Shown one piece after another: positions 36,114 to 44,765 of a stretch of 64,000 bases of DNA. A program made the translations under genes and the position numbers. The stretch is from Bacillus sp. sid0103. GTDB lineage: Bacteria; Bacillota; Bacilli; Bacillales_B; DSM-18226. Under the pieces are notes generated by a model. It made no database searches and was not told the origin of the DNA. It saw only the letters and a program-made list of their open reading frames with translations. The first letter of the stretch is position 1. Every line of letters begins with the position of its first letter. The stretch covers positions 93,927 to 157,926 of the forward strand of contig NZ_JAHUWN010000014.1 of NCBI RefSeq assembly GCF_019219025.1, written 5' to 3'.

Positions 36114-37094
36114 ATGAATAAAGGGGAGAAGGAAGTAACTATTCAAAGCGGTGTAACACTAAAAGGGACATTATGCTTTCCAGAAAATCTTGAAGAAAAA
36201 GCACCCGCAATCCTGATCATATCAGGTTCCGGTAAATTGGATCGAAATGGAAAAGTAAATAAAAAGATGGATTTAAAACTTTACCGCCAATTATCCGAAT
36301 ACCTAACCTCACTTGGCTTTATAAATTTAAGGTATGATAAGCGTGGTGTTGGTGCAAGTGAAGGGGATTTTTTAACAACGGGTCTATGGGATTTGGTGGA
36401 TGACGCACAGTCTGCAGTTCAATTTTTAAAAAATCTCCCGGAGGTGGACTCTGAGAAGGTAATTGTTCTTGGTCATAGTGAAGGCTGTACCATTGGAACG
36501 GCAGCTGTAGCCAAGGAAGAACATATTGGAGGTTTAATCCTACTTTCAGGTGCAATAGAAAGCTTGAACGAAGTATTGAAGAGGCAGAGAGATTTAGCAA
36601 CCCAAGACATTATTAATGCGAAAGGATTCCAAGGTTTTTTACTGCGCTTATTAGGGGCACACAACAAAGTTGAAAAACAAGCACAAAAGTTTATTGATAA
36701 GGTTCTAAACTCTTCAAAGGATCAGATCAAAGTTAATTTAATCAAAACACCCGCTAAGTGGATGCGAGAGCATTTCTCCTATAATGAAAAAGTAGATTTA
36801 GCCAAAATTTCCTGCCCGGTCCTTGCGATAACAGGGGCACGTGATATTCAGGCAAATCCAGAGGTTCTAAAAGAACTGCCATTATATGTAAAAGAGGATG
36901 CGCAATTTTATGTAGTGGAAAATATGGGGCATTCTTGTAAAGAGGTTACCCGCACTTCGACAATGTTTACGGCAAAAAAAGATATTTTAGCTGGAGCAGA
37001 GTTGCCTTTACATCCCGAATTAGAAAAGTTGCTCGAAAATTGGCTGCGATTGCACTTTATAAACAGTTCTTCACAAGAATCAGTAATCATATAA
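36114..37094 (+). CDS. Alpha/beta hydrolase
   Basis: A 326-residue hydrolase with an intact catalytic set: AILIISGSGKLDRNG (oxyanion region), NLRYDKRGVGASEG, nucleophile elbow VIVLGHSEGCTIGT (serine about residue 122), acid in ITGARDIQANPE and histidine in NMGHSCKEV. It belongs to the acyl-peptidase/esterase group with an N-terminal VTLKGTLCFPE strand. Likely a cytosolic esterase acting on the ligand sensed by the upstream regulator (inference). A terminator follows at 37111. Confidence 0.87.
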   Translation: MNKGEKEVTIQSGVTLKGTLCFPENLEEKAPAILIISGSGKLDRNGKVNKKMDLKLYRQLSEYLTSLGFINLRYDKRGVGASEGDFLTTGLWDLVDDAQSAVQFLKNLPEVDSEKVIVLGHSEGCTIGTAAVAKEEHIGGLILLSGAIESLNEVLKRQRDLATQDIINAKGFQGFLLRLLGAHNKVEKQAQKFIDKVLNSSKDQIKVNLIKTPAKWMREHFSYNEKVDLAKISCPVLAITGARDIQANPEVLKELPLYVKEDAQFYVVENMGHSCKEVTRTSTMFTAKKDILAGAELPLHPELEKLLENWLRLHFINSSSQESVII

Positions 37095-37110
37095 GCGGTA
37101 GACACACTAA

Positions 37111-37139
37111 AATGGTCATTATTTGATGACCATTTTTTT
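37111..37139 (+). terminator. Terminator after the HTH-hydrolase operon
   Basis: AATGGTCAT / ATGACCATT stem followed by seven Ts. Confidence 0.88.
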
Positions 37140-37242
37140 GATTTTACTGAAAAAATTGTAGAAATATAGTATATTTATAGATGATAACATTTGTATAGAT
37201 AAATGCTAGCAGATTGCTAATGAACTAATAGGAGTGATTACC

Positions 37243-37440
37243 ATGTCTGAAAACGAAAGAATTCAGTTAAACGTACGGATTTCGAAAGAAACGTCGAATC
37301 TATTGGATGAAATTGTCGAATATTACCAACAAGGGTTGAAATTAGGTAGAATTTATAAAGGTGATGTACTAACAGATATTATTGAAAAATCCTATGAAGT
37401 AATGAACAAACAGAAGAGATCATTTACAAAAAGATATTAA
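37243..37440 (+). CDS. Small ribbon-helix-helix-like protein
   Basis: A 65-residue protein with an RHH-like pattern: strand RIQLNVRIS, then helices KETSNLLDEIVEYYQQGL and KGDVLTDIIEKSYEVM. Size and basic tail (KQKRSFTKRY) fit a small DNA-binding regulator, but no partner toxin or target is nearby. TAGGAGTG places the start at ATG 37243. Confidence 0.62.
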   Translation: MSENERIQLNVRISKETSNLLDEIVEYYQQGLKLGRIYKGDVLTDIIEKSYEVMNKQKRSFTKRY

Positions 37441-37585
37441 CTGCTAGGGTCAGGAATCGTCAATTTCAACATGATCGAACCATATGACACTTTCTGGCCT
37501 ACTCTACTCCTCAGCTAAGAACAATGACCTTCCTTTATGAAAAACCCAACAATGCTAATAATTTTAAAGAATATTTTGAATTTAA

Positions 37586-37645
37586 TTTGAATATTTAATA
37601 TTTACAGGTATAATGATAAGTATAACATACCAACTGGTTAGTATG
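37586..37645 (+). promoter_or_regulatory. Promoter and TetR operator of the acyl-acid cluster, site 1
   Basis: TTTGAA (37586-37591), 17 bases, TATAAT (37609-37614). Immediately downstream is CATACCAACTGGTTAGTATG (37626-37645), an inverted repeat nearly identical to the one at 42045-42064. Its position just after the start site suits a repressor. Confidence 0.82.
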
Positions 37646-37660
37646 GGAAAGGGAGTGGAA

Positions 37661-38872
37661 ATGTTGGATTTTTCATATTCTCAAAGAGTGATAGAGTTAC
37701 AGGAGAAATTAACTGCTTTTATGGAAGCAAACGTATATCCTAATGAACGAATTTATGAGCAGCAATTAAACGATCAAGAAAGCCGCTGGAGTGCGGTTCC
37801 ACCGATTATGGAGGAACTAAAAGAAAAGGCAAAAGCGGAAGGTCTTTGGAATTTATTTTTACCAGAAAGTGAATATGGGGCAGGGTTAACTAATCAGGAA
37901 TATGCACCATTATGTGAAATTATGGGGAGGTCTTTAATCGGGCCAGAGGTGTTTAACTGCAGTGCTCCTGACACCGGGAATATGGAAGTCATTGTCCGTT
38001 ATGGAACTGAAAAACATAAAGAACAATGGTTAAAGCCCTTATTAGCCGGCGAAATTCGTTCTTGCTTTTCGATGACTGAACCAGCAGTTGCTTCAGCAGA
38101 TGCAACGAATATCGAAGCCAGCATCGTAAGAGATGGCGATGAATACATTATTAATGGTCGAAAATGGTGGTCATCTGGTGCAGGCGACCCTCGTTGTAAA
38201 ATTGCCATTGTCATGGGAAAAACAGATCCATCGGCAAACCGTCATGAACAACAATCGATGATTCTTGTTCCATTGGAGTCTCCAGGTGTGAAGATTGAGC
38301 GGATGCTCCCGGTCTTCGGATACGATCATGCTCCGCACGGTCATGGAGAAATTACCTATGAAAATGTCCGCGTCCCTGCGGAGAATATCCTTTGGGGGGA
38401 AGGAAAGGGATTTGGGATCGCCCAAGGCAGACTTGGCCCAGGGAGAATTCATCATTGTATGAGATTAATAGGTGCCGCGGAACGTGCTTTAGAAGAATTA
38501 TGTAAGCGTGTTCAGAGTCGGTCGGCATTTGGTAAAACATTAGCCAGCCAAGGGGTCATTCAGGAGTGGATTGCTGATTCGAGAATTGAAATTGAGCAAG
38601 CAAGGCTGCTCACCTTAAAAGCTGCCTATATGATGGATACCGTTGGAAATAAAGAAGCGAAAACAGAGATTGCTATGATTAAGGTCGTAGCTCCTTCAAT
38701 GGCGTTACGTGTTATTGACCGTGCAATTCAAGCTTTCGGGGCGGCTGGAGTATCTAACGATTTTACACTCGCGGCACAATGGGCCAATGCTAGAACATTA
38801 AGATTAGCTGATGGACCTGATGAAGTGCACCGTGCTCAGTTAGCCAAACTTGAATTGAGAAAATATCAATAG
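37661..38872 (+). CDS. Acyl-CoA dehydrogenase, ACAD10/11 (LvaC-like) type
   Basis: A 403-residue FAD-dependent acyl-CoA dehydrogenase. [16 protein letters not shown] is the FAD/acyl-binding signature; [22 protein letters not shown] and [13 protein letters not shown] follow. The C-terminal motif [14 protein letters not shown] replaces the usual YEGT-type end and is the hallmark of ACAD10/ACAD11 and bacterial partners of APH-type kinases. Those enzymes act on 4-hydroxyacyl-CoA after phosphorylation. AAAGGGAGTGG fixes ATG 37661. It is first in an operon with an SDR and an acyl-CoA ligase, directly under a TetR operator. Confidence 0.9.
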   Translation: MLDFSYSQRVIELQEKLTAFMEANVYPNERIYEQQLNDQESRWSAVPPIMEELKEKAKAEGLWNLFLPESEYGAGLTNQEYAPLCEIMGRSLIGPEVFNCSAPDTGNMEVIVRYGTEKHKEQWLKPLLAGEIRSCFSMTEPAVASADATNIEASIVRDGDEYIINGRKWWSSGAGDPRCKIAIVMGKTDPSANRHEQQSMILVPLESPGVKIERMLPVFGYDHAPHGHGEITYENVRVPAENILWGEGKGFGIAQGRLGPGRIHHCMRLIGAAERALEELCKRVQSRSAFGKTLASQGVIQEWIADSRIEIEQARLLTLKAAYMMDTVGNKEAKTEIAMIKVVAPSMALRVIDRAIQAFGAAGVSNDFTLAAQWANARTLRLADGPDEVHRAQLAKLELRKYQ

Positions 38873-38905
38873 GATCAAGACAGAGATGAAGGGCTGGAGG
38901 AATTT

Positions 38906-39658
38906 ATGAAATTAGAAGGAAAAACAGCGATTATTACCGGGGGCGGCGGCGGTATTGGCCGATCGACCGCGATCCGATTCGCAAAAGAAGGAGCACGGGT
39001 CGCTGTTGCAGATATTGATGCTGATATTGGTGAAGAAACTGTTAGTTTAATAAAAAGAAATGGCGGCGACGCAATTTTTATTAAAACAGATGTAACCGAT
39101 TCAGGACAAGTAAAAGCATTAATCCACAACACGACTAGCACGTTTGGTGCATTACATATTTTGTTCAATAATGCTGGAGTTGGTAACTCTGAGGTACGAA
39201 GTGTTGATTTGGCCGAAGATGAATGGGACCGAGTTATAGATATTAATTTGAAGGGGGTTTTCCTTGGAATAAAATTTGCCATTCCAGAATTAATTAAAGC
39301 AGGAGGTGGAGCAATCATTAACACCTCAAGCTTACTGGGCTTAAAAGGGCAGAAATATGTGTCGGCATATAATGCATCGAAAGCAGGGGTTGTCATGCTG
39401 ACACAAAATGCTGCACTTGAATATGGGAAATACAACATCAGGGTCAATGCCATTGCACCAGGAGTGATTGACACCCCGATTATTGATCATTGGAAGCAAA
39501 ATGAGCGGAAATGGCCCATTATTTCACGTGCTAATGCACTTGGTAGAATTGGGACACCAGACGAGGTTGCCAATGCGGTGTTATTTTTAGCTTCCGATGA
39601 AGCTTCGTTTATTACAGGAACAACTTTGTCTGTCGATGGCGGCGGTTTAACATTTTAA
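38906..39658 (+). CDS. Short-chain dehydrogenase/reductase (SDR), first copy
   Basis: A 250-residue classical SDR: NAD(P) loop TGGGGGIGRS (TGxxxGxG), DVTDSG, NNAGVG, catalytic serine in NTSSLLG, YNASK (the YxxxK pair), PG motif APGVIDTPI and C-terminal DGGGLTF. In the context of the neighbouring ligase and dehydrogenase it could reduce a keto-acyl-CoA or oxidise a hydroxyacyl-CoA. GGCTGGAGG precedes ATG 38906. Located 33 bases after the acyl-CoA dehydrogenase gene. Confidence 0.9.
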   Translation: MKLEGKTAIITGGGGGIGRSTAIRFAKEGARVAVADIDADIGEETVSLIKRNGGDAIFIKTDVTDSGQVKALIHNTTSTFGALHILFNNAGVGNSEVRSVDLAEDEWDRVIDINLKGVFLGIKFAIPELIKAGGGAIINTSSLLGLKGQKYVSAYNASKAGVVMLTQNAALEYGKYNIRVNAIAPGVIDTPIIDHWKQNERKWPIISRANALGRIGTPDEVANAVLFLASDEASFITGTTLSVDGGGLTF

Positions 39659-39682
39659 TAAAACCATTTGGGAGGTTACTTG

Positions 39683-41296
39683 ATGAGTGGAAAGAAAGCC
39701 TGGTTAGCCCATTATCCTAACAGCATTGAAAAGAATGTCACGATTCCAAATAAACAATTAAGTCAAATTCTTCAAGAGACCGCTGAAAAACATCCTGACA
39801 ATAATGCCCTATCATTCTATGGCAGGAAATTTACTTATCAACAATTAAACGCACTTGTCCGTTCTTTTACGTCTGCTTTGCAGCGAAATCAGGTTCAAAA
39901 AGGCGACCGCGTGGCAATCATGCTCCCTAACTGTCCACAATATGTCGTTTCTTATTACGGAATTCTTACAGCCGGAGCGATTGTGACACAAGTGAACCCG
40001 ATGTCAGTAGAACGGGAGCTAGAATATATCCTGAACGACTCCGGAGCGGAAACCATTGTTGTCATCGATGCCCTATATACAAGGGTGAAAAGTGTTCAAG
40101 CTCTTACCAGACTTAAGAACATCATTGTAGTCAGCCTCCAGCCATCAGGACATAATTTTGCTCCTGACAAAAGCTTTGAAAGGTTCTTATTGGAAAGCAC
40201 CGGCAACGTCCTCCCAATTGAAATGGACCCAGAGCATGATGTTGCTGTCCTTCAATATACAGGTGGAACCACTGGAAGGTCGAAAGGTGCGATGCTGACT
40301 CATCGAAATGTATTAGCAAACGTTATTCAATGTTATGAGTTCTTTAAAGAAGAAATGGAAATCGGGAAAGAACGTTATTTAACAGTCATTCCACTCTTCC
40401 ATGTGTTCGGAATGAGTTCTTGCATGAATCTATCTATTTATACAGCCTCTGAGTCTATCATGCTTCCTCGGTTTGAATTGGAGGAAGTTTTAAATACCAT
40501 TAAGAATGAACAGCCTACTGTCTTTCCAGGTGTTCCAACCATGTATGTTGCCATTACAAGTCATCCCCATGCGGAAGAATATGGAATCAACAGTATTAAA
40601 ACGTGTAACAGCGGCAGTGCTCCTATGCCGCTTGAATTGCTGCGCAGCTTTGAAAAGAAAACAGGTTCAAAGATACTAGAAGGTTACGGATTATCAGAGG
40701 CCTCCCCAACAACCCACTGTAACCCGCCATTTTCTGGACGGAAACCTGGCAGCGTAGGGATTGGAGTCCCTTCCACTGAGTACAAAATTGTAGACGTCGC
40801 AACCGGGACTAAAGAAGTGCCTGTTGGTGAACTAGGGGAGGTCATTATTAAAGGACCGCAGATTATGAAGGGCTATTGGAATCTGCCCGAAGAAACGGCC
40901 ACTACCCTCCGGGATGGCTGGTTATATACAGGCGATATTGCGAAGGTGGATGAAGATGGGTATTTATATATCGTTGACCGGAAAAAAGATTTAATTATTG
41001 CGAGTGGCTTCAATGTTTATCCGCGTGATATTGAAGAAGTGCTGTACGAACATCCAGCTGTACAAGAGGCAGTTTGTATAGGAGTTCCTGATCCGTACCG
41101 AGGAGAAGATGTGAAAGCAGTCATAGTCTTAAAGGTAGATATAACAGTAACAGAGGAAGAAATCATCCAATATTGTAAGCAAAACCTAGCAGCCTATAAG
41201 GTGCCGCGCCATGTTGAATTCCGTGACCAACTTCCGAAAACCAATGTGGGAAAAATTCTCCGCCGGGCCTTAAGGGAAGAAGTGAGAAATAAGTAG
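39683..41296 (+). CDS. Acyl-CoA ligase (long-chain fatty acid-CoA ligase family)
   Basis: A 537-residue adenylate-forming enzyme: P-loop LQYTGGTTGRSKGAML, PLFHVFG, GYGLSEASPTTH, YTGDIAKVDEDGYLYIVDRKKD and the C-terminal lysine in PKTNVGKILRRALR. It activates a carboxylic acid through acyl-AMP to acyl-CoA, the entry step of the pathway. Family similarity suggests medium or long chain acids, but the linked kinase gene raises the possibility of a 4-oxo or 4-hydroxy acid. GGGAGG at 39670 fixes ATG 39683. Last gene before tetR. Confidence 0.9.
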   Translation: MSGKKAWLAHYPNSIEKNVTIPNKQLSQILQETAEKHPDNNALSFYGRKFTYQQLNALVRSFTSALQRNQVQKGDRVAIMLPNCPQYVVSYYGILTAGAIVTQVNPMSVERELEYILNDSGAETIVVIDALYTRVKSVQALTRLKNIIVVSLQPSGHNFAPDKSFERFLLESTGNVLPIEMDPEHDVAVLQYTGGTTGRSKGAMLTHRNVLANVIQCYEFFKEEMEIGKERYLTVIPLFHVFGMSSCMNLSIYTASESIMLPRFELEEVLNTIKNEQPTVFPGVPTMYVAITSHPHAEEYGINSIKTCNSGSAPMPLELLRSFEKKTGSKILEGYGLSEASPTTHCNPPFSGRKPGSVGIGVPSTEYKIVDVATGTKEVPVGELGEVIIKGPQIMKGYWNLPEETATTLRDGWLYTGDIAKVDEDGYLYIVDRKKDLIIASGFNVYPRDIEEVLYEHPAVQEAVCIGVPDPYRGEDVKAVIVLKVDITVTEEEIIQYCKQNLAAYKVPRHVEFRDQLPKTNVGKILRRALREEVRNK

Positions 41297-41383
41297 AGGA
41301 CGTGTCTTGAGAAATTTCTAAAAACATTTTAGATTGTAGAAATCCTCGTTTGTGCTTAAAGGGGCGTTATTGATTATGATATA

Positions 41384-41408
41384 ATTCTCAATAGACATAT
41401 TAGAGAAT
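41384..41408. promoter_or_regulatory. Inverted repeat upstream of the tetR gene
   Basis: ATTCTCAAT...ATTAGAGAAT directly after TATAAT (41380-41385). It differs from the ATACCAACYGGTTAGTAT sites, so tetR may be controlled by a different factor or not autoregulated. Confidence 0.45.
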
Positions 41409-41421
41409 GCGAGGACATAAT

Positions 41422-41988
41422 GTGAAAGAAAAAATTACAGCACAAAGCATCCGTCTATTCGAAAAAAAGGGATTTAGCGAAACGTCCATTCAAGACGTTG
41501 TTGATTCACTTGGTGTGACAAAGGGTACATTCTATTATTACTTTTCAAGTAAAGAAGAATTGCTAATGGATATCCATCTTGGGTATATAGATGATTTACT
41601 TTATAACCAGGATTTAATATTAAATGATGCTTCGAAATCGTATAAGGAAAAATTATCAGCTAATGTCTATATGCTAATTACGAGCATTACCACTCAAGGT
41701 CCAGCGGCTAAAATTTTCTTTCGGGAAATGAATAATTTAAGTCCTGAACACCTTGACTTAATTGAACAAAAAAGAGACCAATTCCGTCTAAACATTGAAA
41801 GCCTGATTCGTGAGGGCGTGGAAAAAGGGGAATTCCGACCTGAATTAAATGTCCCAATCATTACCATGGGTATTCTTGGTATAACCAATTGGAGTTACCA
41901 ATGGTTTAATCCAAATGGAAGATGCTCCGATCAGGAAGTAGCCGAGATTTTTGTCGAAATGATCTTAAAGGGGATTCAAGAAAATTGA
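41422..41988 (+). CDS. TetR/AcrR family transcriptional regulator
   Basis: A 188-residue TetR protein. HTH: AQSIRLFEKKGFSETSIQDV, then DSLGVTKGTFYYYFSSKEEL (residues about 7-48). The C-terminal helical domain would bind an acyl-CoA or similar ligand. GCGAGGACATAAT before GTG 41422 suggests that start rather than ATG 41407. It is surrounded by the two halves of the acyl-acid cluster, each preceded by an ATACCAACYGGTTAGTAT palindrome, and is the obvious candidate repressor. A terminator at 42002 separates it from the downstream half. Confidence 0.88.
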   Translation: MKEKITAQSIRLFEKKGFSETSIQDVVDSLGVTKGTFYYYFSSKEELLMDIHLGYIDDLLYNQDLILNDASKSYKEKLSANVYMLITSITTQGPAAKIFFREMNNLSPEHLDLIEQKRDQFRLNIESLIREGVEKGEFRPELNVPIITMGILGITNWSYQWFNPNGRCSDQEVAEIFVEMILKGIQEN

Positions 41989-42001
41989 AGAAATAAGGTA
42001 T

Positions 42002-42036
42002 AAGGGGGGATTCTAGATTATTATCCCCTCTTTTTT
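42002..42036 (+). terminator. Terminator after tetR
   Basis: AAGGGGGGAT...ATCCCCTC stem followed by six Ts, immediately before operator site 2. Confidence 0.8.
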
Positions 42037-42044
42037 AAAATGTG

Positions 42045-42064
42045 AATACCAACCGGTTAGTATT
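42045..42064 (+). promoter_or_regulatory. TetR operator, site 2
   Basis: AATACCAACCGGTTAGTATT, 18 of 20 positions symmetric and nearly the same as 37626-37645. Located 35 bases before the kinase gene start. Confidence 0.82.
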
Positions 42065-42098
42065 GGTTTGGATTTTCTTAATTGTGAGGAGGCATCCG

Positions 42099-43175
42099 AT
42101 GCCGCATCAAATGAGTAAAGATACCATCCCAGTCCGAAAAGGGGAGGAACTTAACCTTTCTGCCCTTACAACGTTTTTACAAGAAAACATGAATAACTTG
42201 CCTGGTGGACCACTTGAAATTTTACAGTTTTCCGCCGGTCATTCCAATCTGACGTATCAACTAAAAAAAGGGAATTGGGAAGCGGTATTAAGACGGCCGC
42301 CTTTAGGACCTGTTGCACCTAAAGCACACGATATGGAGAGGGAATATAAAATTCTCTCAGATTTGCACTCCTTTTTTCCTGTTGCCCCGAAGCCTTTTTT
42401 ATTTTCAAAAAATGAAACAATCGTTGGCAGCCCCTTTTTCTTGATGGAAAGAAAAAATGGAATCGTTATCGATACATCCTTTCCTGATGGGAAATTGGTA
42501 ACGGAAGATCTTTGTCGGCAGCTTTCAGAAGTAATGGTTGAAAAGCTGGTGGAATTACATGCAATTGACTACAAACAGACTGGTTTGGCTGAAATCAGCA
42601 AACCAGAGGGCTTTATGGAAAGACAGGTTCATGGCTGGATTGGACGCTATGAAAGGACAAAAACCGATGAAATTGATTGTTTTGAACATTTGAAGAAATG
42701 GCTAGTGGATCATATCCCTAAAAAACATCAGTCAACAATAATTCATTACGACTATAAATTCAACAATGCCATGTTTAATGAAGAGTTAACCGAGATGGTG
42801 GGTCTGTTTGATTGGGAAATGACCACCGTTGGCGATCCGCTTGCAGACCTTGGGGTTGCGATGGGGTATTGGAATCAACGCGATGATTCGGAACTTTTGA
42901 TTAACGGGTTAGGGAAGGCGCCGGTCACAGCAATCCATGACGGGTTTATTACAAGGAAGGAATTTATCGAACTTTATGCGAAAAAAAGCGGCCGGGATGT
43001 TACTAATTTCAACTTTTACTTAACCTTTGCTTATTTTAAATTGGCGGTCATTGGTCAGCAAATCTATTACCGCTTTAAGCAAGGTCAAACATTAGATATT
43101 CGTTTTGCCAACTTTAATTATTTCGTGAAAAATTTAATTCAGCATGCAGCAAATGTTGCAGATGAAGGGTTTTAA
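42099..43175 (+). CDS. APH-type phosphotransferase (ACAD10/11 kinase / LvaA-like)
   Basis: A 358-residue protein with a kinase fold of the aminoglycoside phosphotransferase type. LQFSAGHSNLTYQLKKGNW is the nucleotide loop; WEAVLRRPPLGPVAPKAHDM carries the lysine-equivalent region. Catalytic loop IIHYDYKFNNAMF gives the HxDxxxxN pattern, and GLFDWEMTTVGDPLADLG the DxD metal aspartate. This branch occurs fused or adjacent to ACAD10/11-type dehydrogenases and phosphorylates 4-hydroxyacyl-CoA rather than antibiotics. GAGGAGG six bases upstream fixes ATG 42099. Downstream of operator site 2. Confidence 0.88.
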   Translation: MPHQMSKDTIPVRKGEELNLSALTTFLQENMNNLPGGPLEILQFSAGHSNLTYQLKKGNWEAVLRRPPLGPVAPKAHDMEREYKILSDLHSFFPVAPKPFLFSKNETIVGSPFFLMERKNGIVIDTSFPDGKLVTEDLCRQLSEVMVEKLVELHAIDYKQTGLAEISKPEGFMERQVHGWIGRYERTKTDEIDCFEHLKKWLVDHIPKKHQSTIIHYDYKFNNAMFNEELTEMVGLFDWEMTTVGDPLADLGVAMGYWNQRDDSELLINGLGKAPVTAIHDGFITRKEFIELYAKKSGRDVTNFNFYLTFAYFKLAVIGQQIYYRFKQGQTLDIRFANFNYFVKNLIQHAANVADEGF

Positions 43176-43192
43176 AAAGGAGCTGGGTGCGA

Positions 43193-43930
43193 ATGACAAA
43201 GATTCACCTTCTCATGAAGAAAGAAGACATCCAGGAAGAGAAGATTTCGGAAGGAAATAAAATAGCAGTGGTCTTGGATATTCTACTGGCTACCACCACA
43301 ATTGTTTCGGCCTTAAAAGATGGCGCAAAGGAAGTTATTCCTGTTTTGCACAGCAACGAGGCACTCGAACTTGCAAAACAATATCACCAGGATGAATGTG
43401 TTCTGGCTGGAGAATTAGATGCCAAACCGATTGACGGGTTTGTTTATCCTAGCCCCACATTAATCAGAGAAACGATCAACGGAAAAACGTTAATTTTATC
43501 GACCACAAACGGTACAGTTGCACTAAGAAAATCGTCTTCTGCAAATAGAGTCTATGTTGCCTCCATGCTTAATAACCCAGCAATTGCCGGTGCTATTCAA
43601 AAAGTAACAACGGACCATACCATTGTCATCATTTGCTCAGGAAATTCAGGAGAAACGAGTTTGGAAGATTTTTATGGGGCAGGGTACTTAATTGATTGCT
43701 TCGTGAAAAATAGTCACTATGAACTCACAGATGCTGCAAAATCGGCCTTATATTTCTACCAGGGCCAAGCGGATGCATATGAAATTTTACTAGATTCCTA
43801 TGTTGGAAAATTGCTTGATAAATATGACCAGCAGCCGGACATGAGGATTGCTGCTTCCAAAGGCATAACCTCAATTGTTCCAATTTTACAAGATGGAAAA
43901 GTCGTGGTCGAAACAATTTATTCTGTATAA
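43193..43930 (+). CDS. ComB-like 2-phosphosulfolactate phosphatase family protein
   Basis: A 245-residue protein of the ComB Mg-dependent phosphatase family: NKIAVVLDILLATTTIVSAL, GELDAKPIDGF, LILSTTNGTVAL and DFYGAGYLIDCF. ComB removes phosphate from 2-phosphosulfolactate in coenzyme M or sulfolactate synthesis. Neither pathway is represented here, so its role inside an acyl-CoA operon is unexplained. It might hydrolyse the phospho-acyl intermediate or a side product made by the kinase encoded 17 bases upstream (inference). AAGGAG at 43177 favours ATG 43193. Confidence 0.8.
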   Translation: MTKIHLLMKKEDIQEEKISEGNKIAVVLDILLATTTIVSALKDGAKEVIPVLHSNEALELAKQYHQDECVLAGELDAKPIDGFVYPSPTLIRETINGKTLILSTTNGTVALRKSSSANRVYVASMLNNPAIAGAIQKVTTDHTIVIICSGNSGETSLEDFYGAGYLIDCFVKNSHYELTDAAKSALYFYQGQADAYEILLDSYVGKLLDKYDQQPDMRIAASKGITSIVPILQDGKVVVETIYSV

Positions 43931-43945
43931 AGGGTGGAGATCTTG

Positions 43946-44716
43946 ATGAGGTTTGTACAAACGATTGCTCTAGTAACAGGTGCAGGAAGTGGAATTGGCA
44001 GGGCAACAGCACTTAGACTTGCGAATGAAGGTGCGAAGGTAATCTTAGTAGGAAGAACGAAACAAAAGCTTGATGAAACCGCTGAAGAAATTAATAAAAA
44101 AAGTAAAATTCCATTGGCAGAAGTCTTCCCAGCTGATTGTACAGATGCAGAGGATGTTGCAGAATTAGCAGAGTATATCGGGCGCTATTACGGTGATTTA
44201 CATGTTTTGGTGAATAATGCCGGAGGTTCTAGGAATTCAAGAATATTGGAAATGTCTGAACAAGAGTGGGACGATGTCCAGGATGTTAATTTGAAGAGTG
44301 TGTTTTTAGTATCAAAAGCGCTAGGTAAAGTGATGGTTGAAGGGGCACAGCGTCAGGAGCATAACCGAGCAATTATCAATGTTGCCTCCTTATCAGGACA
44401 CCAGGCAGGCGCGGAAATCCCACATTACAGTGCGGCGAAAGCTGGAGTGATTAATTTGACGAGGTCATTAGCGCTGGAATTAGCACCCTATGACATCCGT
44501 GTTAACTCCGTATCCCCAGGATTCGTCGAGACCCCATTAACAGAGCGCGGTTTAAAGAATGACCGTTTTGTGAGAGCCATCCAAAAAAACACAGCTCTAC
44601 AGAGAGTTGGGTATCCTGATGAAATAGCTAATGTGATCGCTTTTGCTGCCTCACACGAAGCCTCCTATATGACTGGTTCAGATTTACTGGTTGATGGTGG
44701 TTGGTTAATAAAATAA
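43946..44716 (+). CDS. Short-chain dehydrogenase/reductase (SDR), second copy
   Basis: A 256-residue classical SDR: TGAGSGIGRA, NNAGG, catalytic serine in NVASLSG, YSAAKAG and PGFVETPL, with C-terminal VDGGWLIK. GGGTGGAG is spaced for ATG 43946. It is only about one third identical by eye to the SDR at 38906. It would suit the 3-hydroxyacyl-CoA oxidation step or a second keto-reduction. Lies 15 bases after the comB-like gene. Confidence 0.88.
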   Translation: MRFVQTIALVTGAGSGIGRATALRLANEGAKVILVGRTKQKLDETAEEINKKSKIPLAEVFPADCTDAEDVAELAEYIGRYYGDLHVLVNNAGGSRNSRILEMSEQEWDDVQDVNLKSVFLVSKALGKVMVEGAQRQEHNRAIINVASLSGHQAGAEIPHYSAAKAGVINLTRSLALELAPYDIRVNSVSPGFVETPLTERGLKNDRFVRAIQKNTALQRVGYPDEIANVIAFAASHEASYMTGSDLLVDGGWLIK

Positions 44717-44765
44717 GTCAATTTTAATGAAAGATAACGAACTAAAAACTGAAAGGAAGATGAAA

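Noticed and set aside
38875..39474. A 199-codon frame antisense to the first SDR
   Set aside because: Mirror of a highly biased SDR sequence; no ribosome site and no recognisable domain.
42099..43175. Aminoglycoside resistance from the APH-fold gene
   Set aside because: Its operon and the adjacent ACAD10/11-type dehydrogenase point to acyl-CoA metabolism.
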